From Flavobacterium sp. DG2-3 (GTDB lineage Bacteria > Bacteroidota > Bacteroidia > Flavobacteriales > Flavobacteriaceae), in the NCBI RefSeq assembly GCF_030730925.1, contig NZ_JAVAMB010000016.1:1-64000 (forward strand): 64,000 bases of DNA. Reading direction: 5' to 3'. Below the pieces are notes generated by a model. That model had not been told where the DNA came from, did no database searches, and was given only the letters and a program-made list of their open reading frames with translations. This document shows, one piece after another, positions 27,306-35,837 of the stretch. Each line of letters opens with the position of its first letter. The first letter of the stretch is position 1. The position numbers were made by a program, and so were the translations under genes.

Positions 27306-29090
27306 TTACTGGTATTTCTTATCAGTCAAAGTTTTCATAAAAGCGACAAGGGCTTTTTCTTCATTTTTGGTTAGTTTCAATTCATCAAAAGGAAGTGTCT
27401 GGTTTTCGACTTCATAACCTAAACCTTGTCCGCCTCCTTTGTTATAGAAATCAACTACTTCTTCTAGAGTTTTGAAAACGCCGTTGTGCATGTATGGAGC
27501 CGTAACCGCTGCATTTCTAACTGTTGGAGTTTTAAAAGCGCCAACTAACTGAGGCATTTTGTTGTATAAATAGCGCCCTTGATCTGAGCTTAATTTTTTA
27601 CCTGAAACATCTTGCGGTGTACCAATAACTTCGTGTTCGCTTTTGGAATAACTCGGCGGAACAGTTCCGTTAAACAAAGGTGTAAAGTGGCAAGTGGCAC
27701 ATTTTGCTTTCCCCATAAAAAGGTTCATTCCATTTATTTCCTCTTTTGTCAAGCTGTTTTTATTTCCTCTCATATATTCATCAAATCGAGAATCGAAAGC
27801 ATTTAAAGACCTTACATAGCTAGCGATTGCATTTTGAATCTGCCATGCTTCTGGTTTTTGAGTTTTTGGATAAGCCTTTTTGAACAGATTGATATATGCT
27901 GTATTCAAAAGAATTTTAGCGTGAATATCGTCCATAGAACCATGCATTTCATCTTTATTTTGAATTACATCAACACTTTGTTTTTCCAGATCTAATTGTC
28001 GCATATCCCAAAATTGCGCATTCTGTAAAGAAGCGTAAGTAAGGGTAGGAGTATTTCTCGCTAAGTTTGATCCTGTTAGCGAAACATTCGTTTTTAATCC
28101 GTCTGTAAAAGCTTTTTCTGGATTATGGCAGGTAGCACAGCTTCTGTTATTATCTTTTGATAAACTGTTATCGTAAAAAAGCTTTTCACCCAATTTTGCT
28201 TTATCAGCTGTAAAATTGTAATCTTTAGATAGCACAAAAGCGTTTACATCAAAAGCATTTTTGTCGAATAAAGTTTCGATATCTTGTTTTAACGGACTGG
28301 TTTTATTTACGTTTTTAATATTCTCTTCTTTCTGAAAAGCTTTAATTTTTTTAGAGATCGGATTTAAATATTCCGTTATAAAAAAAGCTCTGTCAAAAGC
28401 ATTGAAATTGTTGTTTTCTTGGCAATATTGCTTTGCTTTTGCTGTTAGCTTCTTTAAATCAACCAAACCTTTATTGTTGGAATTAATTGTTTCAAGAGGC
28501 TCTAAAATCGAAAGTAAACTCTCTCCCGCTTCAGGAATAGAAGATTGCAGAACGGGACTGTCAAAACCTGTAATTCCTAATGCAATTACTCTAAAAACAT
28601 TTTGTTCAAGAGCGTCCAGAACATAATCATCACTTATTGTGATAGCTTCAAAATTACTATTTAACTGCTTGATATTCGATTGAAAAATATTCAGCTCACG
28701 AATCACATTTTCTTTGTCTTCAATTTTATATTCGGGATAAATCATTTCTTCAATAACTTGAAAACCATGTGGTTCAAAAGATCTGTTTTCTTCCAGTTCC
28801 ATTTCGTCCAAAGCTGGACCATTCATAAAACGGCCCGTTTCGGGAATAAAATATTCAATCGCCCATTCAACTTTTTTATAAAATAAACGGGACTTTTTAA
28901 ATTGTTCGACAATTTCTTTTGGAGCTGCATTATCATTTACAAGCTTCTGAAATTGTACGATTTCATTATTCAATTTATTTAAATCAATAAGAAGATTCTG
29001 TTTGATTGTGGTTTTTGAAGTTTCATTTTTCTGACACGAAAAGAAGAAGCAAAGTGCTAAAAACAGAAAAGGAAAGTGCTTTAATTTCAT
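27306..29090 (-). CDS. di-haem cytochrome c peroxidase (MauG/CCP-like) lipoprotein with imelysin-like N-domain
   Basis: A 594-residue envelope protein. The lipobox FFFSCQ puts the lipid anchor at about Cys 19. Residues 30-260 are helical, with FMNGPALDEMELEEN and HGFQVIEEMIYPEY. These recall the GxHxxE motif of imelysin/EfeO proteins, but Gln replaces the usual His (inference). The C-terminal half (about 280-594) is a di-haem peroxidase with two haem c sites, NRSCATCHNPEKAF and KAKCATCHFTPLF, the usual PYMHNGVFKTLEEVVDFYN segment and LTKNEEKALVAFMKTLT at the end. It would reduce peroxide or oxidise a periplasmic partner. The PhoX-like gene lies just upstream on the same strand. Confidence 0.88.
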   Translation of the reverse strand: MKLKHFPFLFLALCFFFSCQKNETSKTTIKQNLLIDLNKLNNEIVQFQKLVNDNAAPKEIVEQFKKSRLFYKKVEWAIEYFIPETGRFMNGPALDEMELEENRSFEPHGFQVIEEMIYPEYKIEDKENVIRELNIFQSNIKQLNSNFEAITISDDYVLDALEQNVFRVIALGITGFDSPVLQSSIPEAGESLLSILEPLETINSNNKGLVDLKKLTAKAKQYCQENNNFNAFDRAFFITEYLNPISKKIKAFQKEENIKNVNKTSPLKQDIETLFDKNAFDVNAFVLSKDYNFTADKAKLGEKLFYDNSLSKDNNRSCATCHNPEKAFTDGLKTNVSLTGSNLARNTPTLTYASLQNAQFWDMRQLDLEKQSVDVIQNKDEMHGSMDDIHAKILLNTAYINLFKKAYPKTQKPEAWQIQNAIASYVRSLNAFDSRFDEYMRGNKNSLTKEEINGMNLFMGKAKCATCHFTPLFNGTVPPSYSKSEHEVIGTPQDVSGKKLSSDQGRYLYNKMPQLVGAFKTPTVRNAAVTAPYMHNGVFKTLEEVVDFYNKGGGQGLGYEVENQTLPFDELKLTKNEEKALVAFMKTLTDKKYQ

Positions 29091-29109
29091 AATGATATTT
29101 TAATAGAAA

Positions 29110-29139
29110 CAACCCTTATTGAAAAAAATAAGGGTTGTC
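29110..29139. terminator. hairpin between the PhoX-like and peroxidase genes
   Basis: A perfect stem CAACCCTTATT/AATAAGGGTTG. The T run on the minus strand is short, so it may be an attenuator or mRNA-stability hairpin rather than a full terminator. Confidence 0.55.
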
Positions 29140-29160
29140 AATAAATTATGGAAGTAATTA

Positions 29161-30642
29161 TTATCGTTGTACGTTTCTAATAATTACAGTTTGTCCGCCT
29201 TCTTTGTTAGTTTGAGTTCCTGATCCGTCTGCATTTTTGAATGCATCGCTCTGCCATGTGTGCGGGTGAACGTTTACGGTAAAAGTATCTGGAACACCTA
29301 TGATGTCAGAGATGTCTTCCATAGCGCCAAACTCCCAGCTTCCAAATCTCATTTCACCTGTTTGGTTGTAAAGCGTATTCCAAGTTGGATCCGTTCTTTT
29401 GTGGTTCATATTTAACCAAGCTTTGTTTTGTTTCGTAGCAATGTTGTATTGCCAGATATATGAATCGTGTTTTGCATCAGCATAATAACTATCACCGTCT
29501 TCTTGAATGTAAACGAAGTTTTCAGTTACACATAAGTTATCAGGATTGATAATTCCAGTTCCAGGAGTACTGTCGCCTTCAACAGCTAGTTCAAGAGTTC
29601 CTTTTAACGGATTTGTAGCATCCAATTTCAGTTTATAAACTCTTCCCCACATCGTGTAGCCTTCTACAGGAGCATTGTTTGTTGCCTGACCTGTTGCAGT
29701 AAAGTATACTTCTCTGTTATTACTTGCACTTCCTTTTCTGTAATCTACGTCTTCAACTCTAGAAAAACGGATTGCTTTTAAGTCATTAACGGTTGTATTG
29801 ATTACAGCTCCAGTTAAGTTTTTAGCATTTGGAATTTCAACAAACTCTACTGGATATGAGTTGTTTAAAGTCATAGACGTTTCAACTTGATTTCCGTCTG
29901 TTCTCTTTAAAGCATATAATTTTCCGTTTGACAAATCACCAACCGTACTTACGTACATAATCACCTGACCTGCACTTGCGTGAGAAGTTGCATACGACTG
30001 ATCTTCTCCAATTAAAATAACAGTTTTTCCTGGATAAGCCTCTTTTGTAAGCGGAACAGCATTTTCCATACTAGCTTTTCCTAAAGCTGGTAAAACTCTG
30101 TCAGTTCTTGCTTTGTCAGAAGATTGTCCTAGCGGATTGATTCCGTGAACCATACTTTCCTGACCGCTTTCTCCTGCAGTTAAAAAGATTGGTCCAAATC
30201 CGTGGATTTCTGGAGTTGCCAAAGTTGCAGAACATAAACGAGTTAAACCTCCAACACCGTCAACGATATAATCACCTTTTACAGGTTTAAAAGTTTTGTC
30301 TAAATAAACTCTAGAAACAGACTGTAGAATCTCGTGATTTGTAATCATGATATAACCGTCTCCGTTTGGATCTTTCATTAATCCAGCACCGTCTGGCTGC
30401 GCTCCGTAAACAAAAGAAGGAGATTGTGGCAATACATCTGAACTCGCGATTAGCGTACTGATTTTTAGATTTTCAAATCCAGTCATCGGATAAACAAAAG
30501 CAGGAACTTTTGAATGTGAAGTAAAATCGATGTTTGCGTTAACACCATTTGATCCGTCTTTCTTGTCGTCGTCATTACAGCTTATTGCGGTAAATCCTGC
30601 AATTCCAAGCACGGCAATAGATTTTAAAAAGTTAGCTTTCAT
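29161..30642 (-). CDS. PhoX/DUF839-like lipoprotein
   Basis: A 493-residue lipoprotein (signal with FTAISCNDDD, Cys about 22, acidic +2 region). The mature part is beta-propeller-like, with GYIMITNHEILQ, GGLTRLCSATLATPE, LTAGESGQESMVHGINP, VILIGEDQSYATSHASAGQ and a closing FGSWEFGAMEDISDIIGVPDTF. This suggests the PhoX/DUF839 family of calcium-dependent phosphatases. Whether it is an active phosphatase is not shown. Its neighbour, a di-haem peroxidase on the same strand, may be co-transcribed through a hairpin. Confidence 0.7.
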   Translation of the reverse strand: MKANFLKSIAVLGIAGFTAISCNDDDKKDGSNGVNANIDFTSHSKVPAFVYPMTGFENLKISTLIASSDVLPQSPSFVYGAQPDGAGLMKDPNGDGYIMITNHEILQSVSRVYLDKTFKPVKGDYIVDGVGGLTRLCSATLATPEIHGFGPIFLTAGESGQESMVHGINPLGQSSDKARTDRVLPALGKASMENAVPLTKEAYPGKTVILIGEDQSYATSHASAGQVIMYVSTVGDLSNGKLYALKRTDGNQVETSMTLNNSYPVEFVEIPNAKNLTGAVINTTVNDLKAIRFSRVEDVDYRKGSASNNREVYFTATGQATNNAPVEGYTMWGRVYKLKLDATNPLKGTLELAVEGDSTPGTGIINPDNLCVTENFVYIQEDGDSYYADAKHDSYIWQYNIATKQNKAWLNMNHKRTDPTWNTLYNQTGEMRFGSWEFGAMEDISDIIGVPDTFTVNVHPHTWQSDAFKNADGSGTQTNKEGGQTVIIRNVQR

Positions 30643-30798
30643 AATTGTTTTTTGTTTTTTTGATTAGATCAAAACTATCTATACAAAACAAAATACATGT
30701 TATGCCTATTTTTTCTTTTTGCTAATTTTTATAAGTCATGTATTACTAAAAGGTAAATTATAACATCTAAATGTAAATTTAATAGTCATAAAAAAAAC

Positions 30799-31434
30799 TT
30801 AAAGCGGTTTAAAAAGCTGATTTAGATTGGTTGCTCTTTTTTCTTTTAATTTCTTGATGATTTTCAGAAAAGCTATGGCAGTTATGTATGCATCGCCCAA
30901 AGCAGTATGACGATCCTTCTTAGAAATATCAAATTTGTCGGCAAGATCGTCTAGCGTATAATGATCTTTTCTTTCAAACAAATGCGATTGAATTAAAGTC
31001 TTTTTGTACAAATAAGCCGTATCTAAAGTTTTATTGGTTAACTGCGGCAGACCATTACGTTCTAGAGCCTTGTTAATCATTGTTACATCAAAAATAGTGT
31101 GATGCGCAATAATTATAGCATCGCCTAAAAAATCTAGAAATTGCTGTAAAGCTTCCAATTCTGTCGGACGTTGAATAACAAAAGCTTTCAGGATTCCATG
31201 AATCTGAGCCGTACTTTTATCATAATGATCTTGTTCTATATAAACCTCAAAACTTTCTTGAACCGAAATAATTCCGTTTTGAAGTACCAGTGCGCCAATA
31301 CATAAAATACGGTCGTTGTCGTAATCAAAGCCTGTAGTTTCGGTATCTAAAACCACAAACGGAGTTTCTTCAATCGTAATATTTTCATCGAACAGATTGA
31401 TTTCCTCTTTTTTCCAAAAATTGAATAAACTCAT
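30799..31434 (-). CDS. DnaQ-like 3'-5' exonuclease (DEDDh)
   Basis: A 211-residue exonuclease of the DNA polymerase III epsilon type. The DEDDh residues are visible: Asp and Glu in VLDTETTGFDYD (about 29-40), Asp in HHTIFDVTMINKAL (about 118) and the His/Asp pair in RHTALGDAYITAIAFL (about 176-181). No polymerase part is present. The start is one base after the stop of the CNMP-CBS-DUF294 gene, so the two form one unit. This pairing of a DnaQ-like exonuclease with a DUF294 nucleotidyltransferase recurs in many bacteria. Its substrate is not known. Confidence 0.9.
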   Translation of the reverse strand: MSLFNFWKKEEINLFDENITIEETPFVVLDTETTGFDYDNDRILCIGALVLQNGIISVQESFEVYIEQDHYDKSTAQIHGILKAFVIQRPTELEALQQFLDFLGDAIIIAHHTIFDVTMINKALERNGLPQLTNKTLDTAYLYKKTLIQSHLFERKDHYTLDDLADKFDISKKDRHTALGDAYITAIAFLKIIKKLKEKRATNLNQLFKPL

Positions 31435-31435
31435 A

Positions 31436-33355
31436 TTATACCAAATTTGAAATATTAAAACGCACCGAAATAAGTTCCTGAAGTTCTTTAATGGTTTTAA
31501 AAGTACGTTTCAGTTTGATTTTTTCCATTTTGGTCAACGATTCCAATTCTATAAACTGACCCGAATCATGATGCAAAAGACCCTGTTTTGTTCTGAATTT
31601 CAATAAAGCTTTAAACGAATACGAACAAGATAAATACAACTCTCTGTTGTTCGGTTCTAATTCCGCCAGTTTTTCAAAACGTTCAGCCGTGTTGCTAATT
31701 CCTTTTACCGAATGCGATAAAATAAGTACACGAGCAGCATCTGTCAGAGGCATTAAAGCACGTCTTTTAATATCAAAATTATCTTTGTTGGCACCGTCTT
31801 GTTCAACCAAAAATTGTCTAAAGAAACCAGTAGGAGATGGGCTTTGAAGCGCACCGCTCACCAAATGCATATAAAAAATCGGATTTGCTTTTATGGTTTC
31901 AAAAATGTAATCAGATAATTGGCTTGCCACTTCTGTATCGCCATAAGTCACGCTGTAATCAAAGAAAATAAACGATAGCAGAACCTCATTTTTACCCGGA
32001 TTGGTAATCCAATGACGCACCTGATTTTTCCATTCATCCAAACTCATACACCATTTTGGGCTCGAAGCCATCATGTCTGCAGGGCAGTAATCGTAGCCAA
32101 TTTCGAAAAGGCCTTTATTGACTAATCCAGCAAATTTTGAAAAATAAACTCTGGTTTCATCTCTAAAAACCTCATTTACATTTTCGTATACAATAGCATT
32201 GTCCTGATCGGTATGAAGCATTTGTTCGCCTCGTCCCTGGCTTCCCATGGCCAGCCAAGCAAATTTTACGGGCGGTGGACTACTCATTTTATCAATGCAG
32301 ATTTCGATTACTCGCGTTGTGCAGGCTTCGTTAAGTTCGGTAATGATTTTGGTAATCAAAGTCATCGGGATATTTTGATCCAGATAACCTTGCAACAGCT
32401 GCATAATTCGATTGCGAATAGGCTTTATTTCCTTGATTTTTTTAGCTCTTTTCAAAGCTTTAATCAAAACAGCAGGATTATTTCCAAGAGCGACCATGAC
32501 GTCATGTTTGGATAAAATTCCAACCGCTTTTGTATTTACGGTTCCGTCTTTTGTTAAGCATAAATGGCTGATATCACTTTTCATCATCGCCATTTGCGCC
32601 TCGGTAACCGTCATTTTTTTAGAATACGTAATAACCGGTTTTGTCATTATCGTTTCTGCCGTTGTTGTAATTGGAAAATCTCCGGTCACAATTTTATTTC
32701 GAAGATCTTTATCCGTCAGAATACCAATAGGAAGCATTTCGTCTACAATCAGAATAGCACCGACTTTTTTCTTGCTCATTATTTTTGCAACCTCTTTTAC
32801 CGTTGTTGACGGACTGCAGGTTACAATTTTCTTTGAATATTTGATAGGCGCGAGATCAAAAGAATGATTACTCGAATGCAGATTTTCATCTAAAATACCA
32901 TCACCGTACAATTTATCTTTATGAATATCTGAATACGGATTTCGGGTGTTTGAAGCATAACTTTCAATAAGGAAATTTCCAATATTTCTGTTTTCAAGCG
33001 CATAAGGTTTAAAAACCGCAATCGGAATCGCGTACAAAATACTCTCTTCGTGCGCTACAGCTTCCATAATATAATTTTCCTGCGCCAAAAGCGGACGCAA
33101 TCCAAAAATATCTCCTTCATCGCACATGTCTAAAACAGTGTTTTTAGTACTTTTTTTCAAGGCAACCGCACCTTTATGAACCACATAAAACGAATCGTGC
33201 GTTTTATCATTTTCAGCAAAAATTACACTGTCTTTTTCTTTGTAAATAATAGAAATCTGCTCAGAAAGCTTTTCCAGTTCTCTTTGATGAAGAAAATTAA
33301 AAGGCGGATAATTCTTTAAGAAGTCAGCAACTCTTTGCGAAATCGTATTTTTCAT
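31436..33355 (-). CDS. cyclic-nucleotide-binding, CBS-pair and DUF294 nucleotidyltransferase-like protein
   Basis: A 639-residue multidomain cytoplasmic protein. Residues about 20-135 form a cyclic-nucleotide-binding-like beta-barrel, and about 170-300 a CBS pair (STTVKEVAKIMSKKKVGAIL and AETIMTKPVITYSKK). About 330-470 is a DUF294 nucleotidyltransferase-like domain with AMGSQGRGEQMLHTDQDNA, where the two Asp residues could bind metal. About 500-630 is the DUF294 C-domain. The family (also called CBS/CNMP uridylyl-transferase-like) is thought to be a nucleotide-sensing regulator. The target is unknown. It is co-transcribed with the DnaQ-like exonuclease. Confidence 0.9.
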   Translation of the reverse strand: MKNTISQRVADFLKNYPPFNFLHQRELEKLSEQISIIYKEKDSVIFAENDKTHDSFYVVHKGAVALKKSTKNTVLDMCDEGDIFGLRPLLAQENYIMEAVAHEESILYAIPIAVFKPYALENRNIGNFLIESYASNTRNPYSDIHKDKLYGDGILDENLHSSNHSFDLAPIKYSKKIVTCSPSTTVKEVAKIMSKKKVGAILIVDEMLPIGILTDKDLRNKIVTGDFPITTTAETIMTKPVITYSKKMTVTEAQMAMMKSDISHLCLTKDGTVNTKAVGILSKHDVMVALGNNPAVLIKALKRAKKIKEIKPIRNRIMQLLQGYLDQNIPMTLITKIITELNEACTTRVIEICIDKMSSPPPVKFAWLAMGSQGRGEQMLHTDQDNAIVYENVNEVFRDETRVYFSKFAGLVNKGLFEIGYDYCPADMMASSPKWCMSLDEWKNQVRHWITNPGKNEVLLSFIFFDYSVTYGDTEVASQLSDYIFETIKANPIFYMHLVSGALQSPSPTGFFRQFLVEQDGANKDNFDIKRRALMPLTDAARVLILSHSVKGISNTAERFEKLAELEPNNRELYLSCSYSFKALLKFRTKQGLLHHDSGQFIELESLTKMEKIKLKRTFKTIKELQELISVRFNISNLV

Positions 33356-33426
33356 TGGTCAGTTAGATTAGAGTTCTAAAATACTATTTAAAACAGAAAT
33401 GTAAAAGAAACAATTATAATAATTTG

Positions 33427-33484
33427 CCACAAAGGCACAAAGTCGCAAAGTATTTAATTCTTTGTGTCTTTGTGCCTTTGTAGC
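33427..33484. repeat. octamer array N3-CAAAG, inverted pair
   Basis: The left arm is CCACAAAG, GCACAAAG, TCGCAAAG. The right arm, read in reverse complement, is CTACAAAG, GCACAAAG, ACACAAAG. The spacer is about 9 bases. The whole array can fold into one long stem-loop between the lipoprotein gene (stop at 33509) and the next gene. Confidence 0.88.
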
Positions 33485-33508
33485 ATAAAAAAGTATGGTA
33501 ATTAACGT

Positions 33509-33880
33509 TTAATCTACTTTATAAACCGTGCCTCGTTGTTTTTCTTCAGAGCCAACTAAGCCAAATTCAAACGTATATGAATCTTTAGAAGTGTTTAAAA
33601 TCTTCATGCTAATAGCCTTTTCTTCGGCCATATTTTTAGGATGTTTTTTTTGTAAAACATATTCGCAATCGCTTACCCAGCGAATAGTTGCCGTATCTGT
33701 TTTTCCTTCAAAAGTTTCGATTTCAATGTCGCCTTTACGCTCAAAATAAGTCGTTTTTTTCTCGCCATTTACTTCAGTTTCAAACTTGAATTTTCCAGTT
33801 TTAAAATCTTTGCAGTTATGTTCTGTTTGGTAACAAGAAACTAATGCTAGAAGAGGAAATAAGAATATAATTTTTTTCAT
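33509..33880 (-). CDS. small lipoprotein of unknown function
   Basis: A 123-residue protein with a lipoprotein signal (FLFPLLALVSCYQ, Cys 16) and a beta-rich mature domain that starts TEHNCKDFKTGKF. Similar Flavobacterium proteins have, to my memory, been labelled topoisomerase IV by error. Nothing in the sequence supports such a role. It is probably an envelope protein with an unknown job. Downstream lies an octamer hairpin that may act as its 3' end. Confidence 0.75.
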   Translation of the reverse strand: MKKIIFLFPLLALVSCYQTEHNCKDFKTGKFKFETEVNGEKKTTYFERKGDIEIETFEGKTDTATIRWVSDCEYVLQKKHPKNMAEEKAISMKILNTSKDSYTFEFGLVGSEEKQRGTVYKVD

Positions 33881-33900
33881 TTTAGATAAGTTGTTTTTTT

Positions 33901-34006
33901 AGGAGCTAATTCCTGCTGTCCGCTATATTCCCGATTAACAAAAACTACGACTAAAAAGTCTTGTTTTTCTAAATCGGGAGATGCCGCTTCCATCAGGGCT
34001 AGGGCA
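33901..34006. repeat. AGGAGCTAAT...GGGCTAGGGCA intergenic element, copy 2
   Basis: It has the same ends as the element at 6378-6463 (AGGAGCTAATTCCTGCTGTCC at the start, CAGGGCTAGGGCA at the end). The middle contains an inverted pair CCCGATT/AATCGGG. The rest of the gap, 33881-34186, has nothing else that I recognise. Confidence 0.8.
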
Positions 34007-34186
34007 TTCGTTTTCAAAAGGACTTTTTTTAATTAAAGAATAAAAAGAAAACGACCAAAGTTAGAAAAGTCAGAAATATTAAATTTCGTTTCTTGTTTTT
34101 AAAACTTTGTTCTTCAGTTAAATTTGTTCTACAAAATTTAATTAGGATCCACCAGCATGTTCCGCCAAAATTTGCATAGTAATTTA

Positions 34187-34762
34187 TCATTTCAATCTTT
34201 TTAATTCTTCGTCTGTAAAGTTCTTGATTTCTTTTTCTTTGGCAAACTTTTCAGCATTGTAATTTCCAGATTTATTCTTCGGAATGGATAAACTTGTCCA
34301 TTCGCTGTTTTTCAGTTGTTTGGCATAAAAAACAATCTGCCCAACATGATACGGATAATGCGCCAGCTGACGATTAATGGCCTCAATAACCGTATGGCCT
34401 TCATTTCGAATGTAAATAATATCTGAAAGTTGTTCAGGATTTAAATTTTCTAAAGCATTTTCGAGACAATTCCAGCCTTTATTCCAGAGATCGAGAACTT
34501 CTTCTTTAGACTGCAGATCATTTTCAAATTCAGAGTCGCGGTTGCGCCATTCTTTCTCGCCATCAGTAGTCAAGAAATCTGTCCATCGCGAAAGCATGTT
34601 GCCAGAAATATGTTTTACGATTGTCGCAATAGAGTTGGTATTATCATTTAGAGAAGCAAAAAGCTGTTCTGGTTCAAGCTGAGCCATTGCTTTTTCACCA
34701 AGCATTTTATAATATAAAAACTGTTTTTTTACACTTTCAAGATAAGATTCATCTGCTTTCAT
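34187..34762 (-). CDS. DinB-like protein (DUF1572)
   Basis: A 191-residue all-helical cytoplasmic protein. The DinB-fold metal ligands are likely His in VKHISGNML (about 50) and the two His of LAHYPYHVGQIVFYAKQ (about 134-138). The length and the SIPKNKSGNYNAEKFA tail fit DUF1572. DinB-fold enzymes include thiol S-transferases. The reaction of this subgroup is unknown. It is transcribed leftward on its own or with the pentapeptide gene. Confidence 0.85.
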   Translation of the reverse strand: MKADESYLESVKKQFLYYKMLGEKAMAQLEPEQLFASLNDNTNSIATIVKHISGNMLSRWTDFLTTDGEKEWRNRDSEFENDLQSKEEVLDLWNKGWNCLENALENLNPEQLSDIIYIRNEGHTVIEAINRQLAHYPYHVGQIVFYAKQLKNSEWTSLSIPKNKSGNYNAEKFAKEKEIKNFTDEELKRLK

Positions 34763-34866
34763 GGCTTTTGAGTTTAATTTTCACGCTACAAATTGCATGA
34801 ATTATTCATTCAATTTTATAAAAAATAATTAGTGAAAATTCGTGAAATTCGTGGCACAAAAAAATA

Positions 34867-35439
34867 TTAAACAATTTTAATGTCATATTTATCCAACAAG
34901 CCGACAATTCCATCAGTAGAGAACCGTGCTTTTTTCATCGGATTGAATTCAGGATCAATTTTATAATTGTAAGCCGTTCTAAAATCTACCGAAGCCAATT
35001 GTGTTTCGTTAAAAATAGCGCCATCCAAATTACAATTGTCAAAAACAGAATTGGTTAAGTTGGTTCCGATAAAAGTCACTTCGCGAACAGAAGAATTGAG
35101 AAACTGGGTTTTTGGCATTTTTTTATTCGAAAACAAAGCATAATCTAAAACACATTCATCAAAAGAAACCTGAAAAAGGAAATCGTCGCATTCGTTAAAA
35201 GCGATTCCTAAAAGTTTGCAGTTTTTGAAAGTAACATTTTTTAAACTCGTTCCCGCTAGACTTGTCATAGAAAGGTTGCAGTCTATAAATTCGCAATCTA
35301 GAAAGGTATTAGAATTAAAATTACTATTAGAAAAGTCGCAGTTTTTAAAAACACAATCTTCAAACTCACGATTGTTTATTTTTTTGTCGATATAAACAAC
35401 TTTCTCAAATGTTTTCTGAATGTGAATTAGACTTTCCAT
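34867..35439 (-). CDS. pentapeptide-repeat protein, Qnr-like
   Basis: A 190-residue right-handed beta-helix protein of repeated A(D/N)LXX-type quintets (CVFKNCDFSNSNFNS, FLDCEFIDCNLS, NSVFDNCNLDGAIF). The ending NPMKKARFSTDGIVGLLDKYDI (shown from NPMKKARF) resembles the dimer tail of Qnr/McbG proteins, which bind and protect type II topoisomerases. The middle break around ECDDFLFQ would be the loop between helix towers. A topoisomerase role is an inference from the fold and length. No antibiotic resistance is shown by the sequence. Confidence 0.82.
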   Translation of the reverse strand: MESLIHIQKTFEKVVYIDKKINNREFEDCVFKNCDFSNSNFNSNTFLDCEFIDCNLSMTSLAGTSLKNVTFKNCKLLGIAFNECDDFLFQVSFDECVLDYALFSNKKMPKTQFLNSSVREVTFIGTNLTNSVFDNCNLDGAIFNETQLASVDFRTAYNYKIDPEFNPMKKARFSTDGIVGLLDKYDIKIV

Positions 35440-35457
35440 GAGTGTTTTTTTATTAAG

Positions 35458-35490
35458 AAACCTGACAGGTTTTTAAAACCTTTCAGGTTT
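35458..35490. terminator. AAACCTG..CAGGTTT hairpin
   Basis: AAACCTGACAGGTTTT pairs with AAAACCTTTCAGGTTT with only a few mismatches. It lies between the DUF6095 gene and the pentapeptide gene, both leftward. It may terminate the DUF6095 transcript. Confidence 0.55.
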
Positions 35491-35507
35491 ACTATTATTT
35501 TGAAGAA

Positions 35508-35729
35508 TTAGTCATTAAATATCCCTTTCATTATAATTTTCAATCCTAAAAAGATCAAAAACATAGAACTGAGGCAAGCTACAATTCCAATTCCTAAAAC
35601 CAGATAATGCCAGTTGGTATGCTGATTTTGAAATGCGTTATAAATTAATGTTGGCCCTAAAAACATTAAAGGTAAAGCACCGCTTAAATATTTAATTCCT
35701 TTTCCTAATAATTTTTTATTTGTTGCCAT
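35508..35729 (-). CDS. DUF6095-type small membrane protein
   Basis: A 73-residue protein with two membrane helices (about 14-33 and 44-66) and a basic N-terminus (MATNKKLLGKGIKYLSGALPL). The pattern LGPTLIYNAFQNQHTN between the helices is what I recall for DUF6095, a Flavobacteriia family of unknown role. It lies 91 bases downstream of murQ on the same strand, the order usually seen in relatives, so the two may be co-transcribed. Confidence 0.78.
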   Translation of the reverse strand: MATNKKLLGKGIKYLSGALPLMFLGPTLIYNAFQNQHTNWHYLVLGIGIVACLSSMFLIFLGLKIIMKGIFND

Positions 35730-35800
35730 GTCTTTTTTGTTTCAGGTTTTAGTTTTTTTGTTTCAGGTTTCAAGCTTAAAAAAAATAACAAAGTTGGAAA

Positions 35801-35837
35801 ACCTTAGTACCTTAGTTTCTTTACACCTTTGGACCTT
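35801..35837. repeat. mixed CTAAG/CAAAG octamer array overlapping the murQ stop
   Basis: On the minus strand the units read GGTCCAAAG, GTGTAAAG, AAACTAAG, GTACTAAG. The first units are the last codons of murQ and its TAA, and the later ones lie outside the gene. This is the only place where the CAAAG and CTAAG subtypes join in one array. Confidence 0.75.

Noticed and set aside
33509..33880. A topoisomerase-related function for the small lipoprotein
   Set aside because: The sequence has a lipobox and a short beta domain and no topoisomerase motif.
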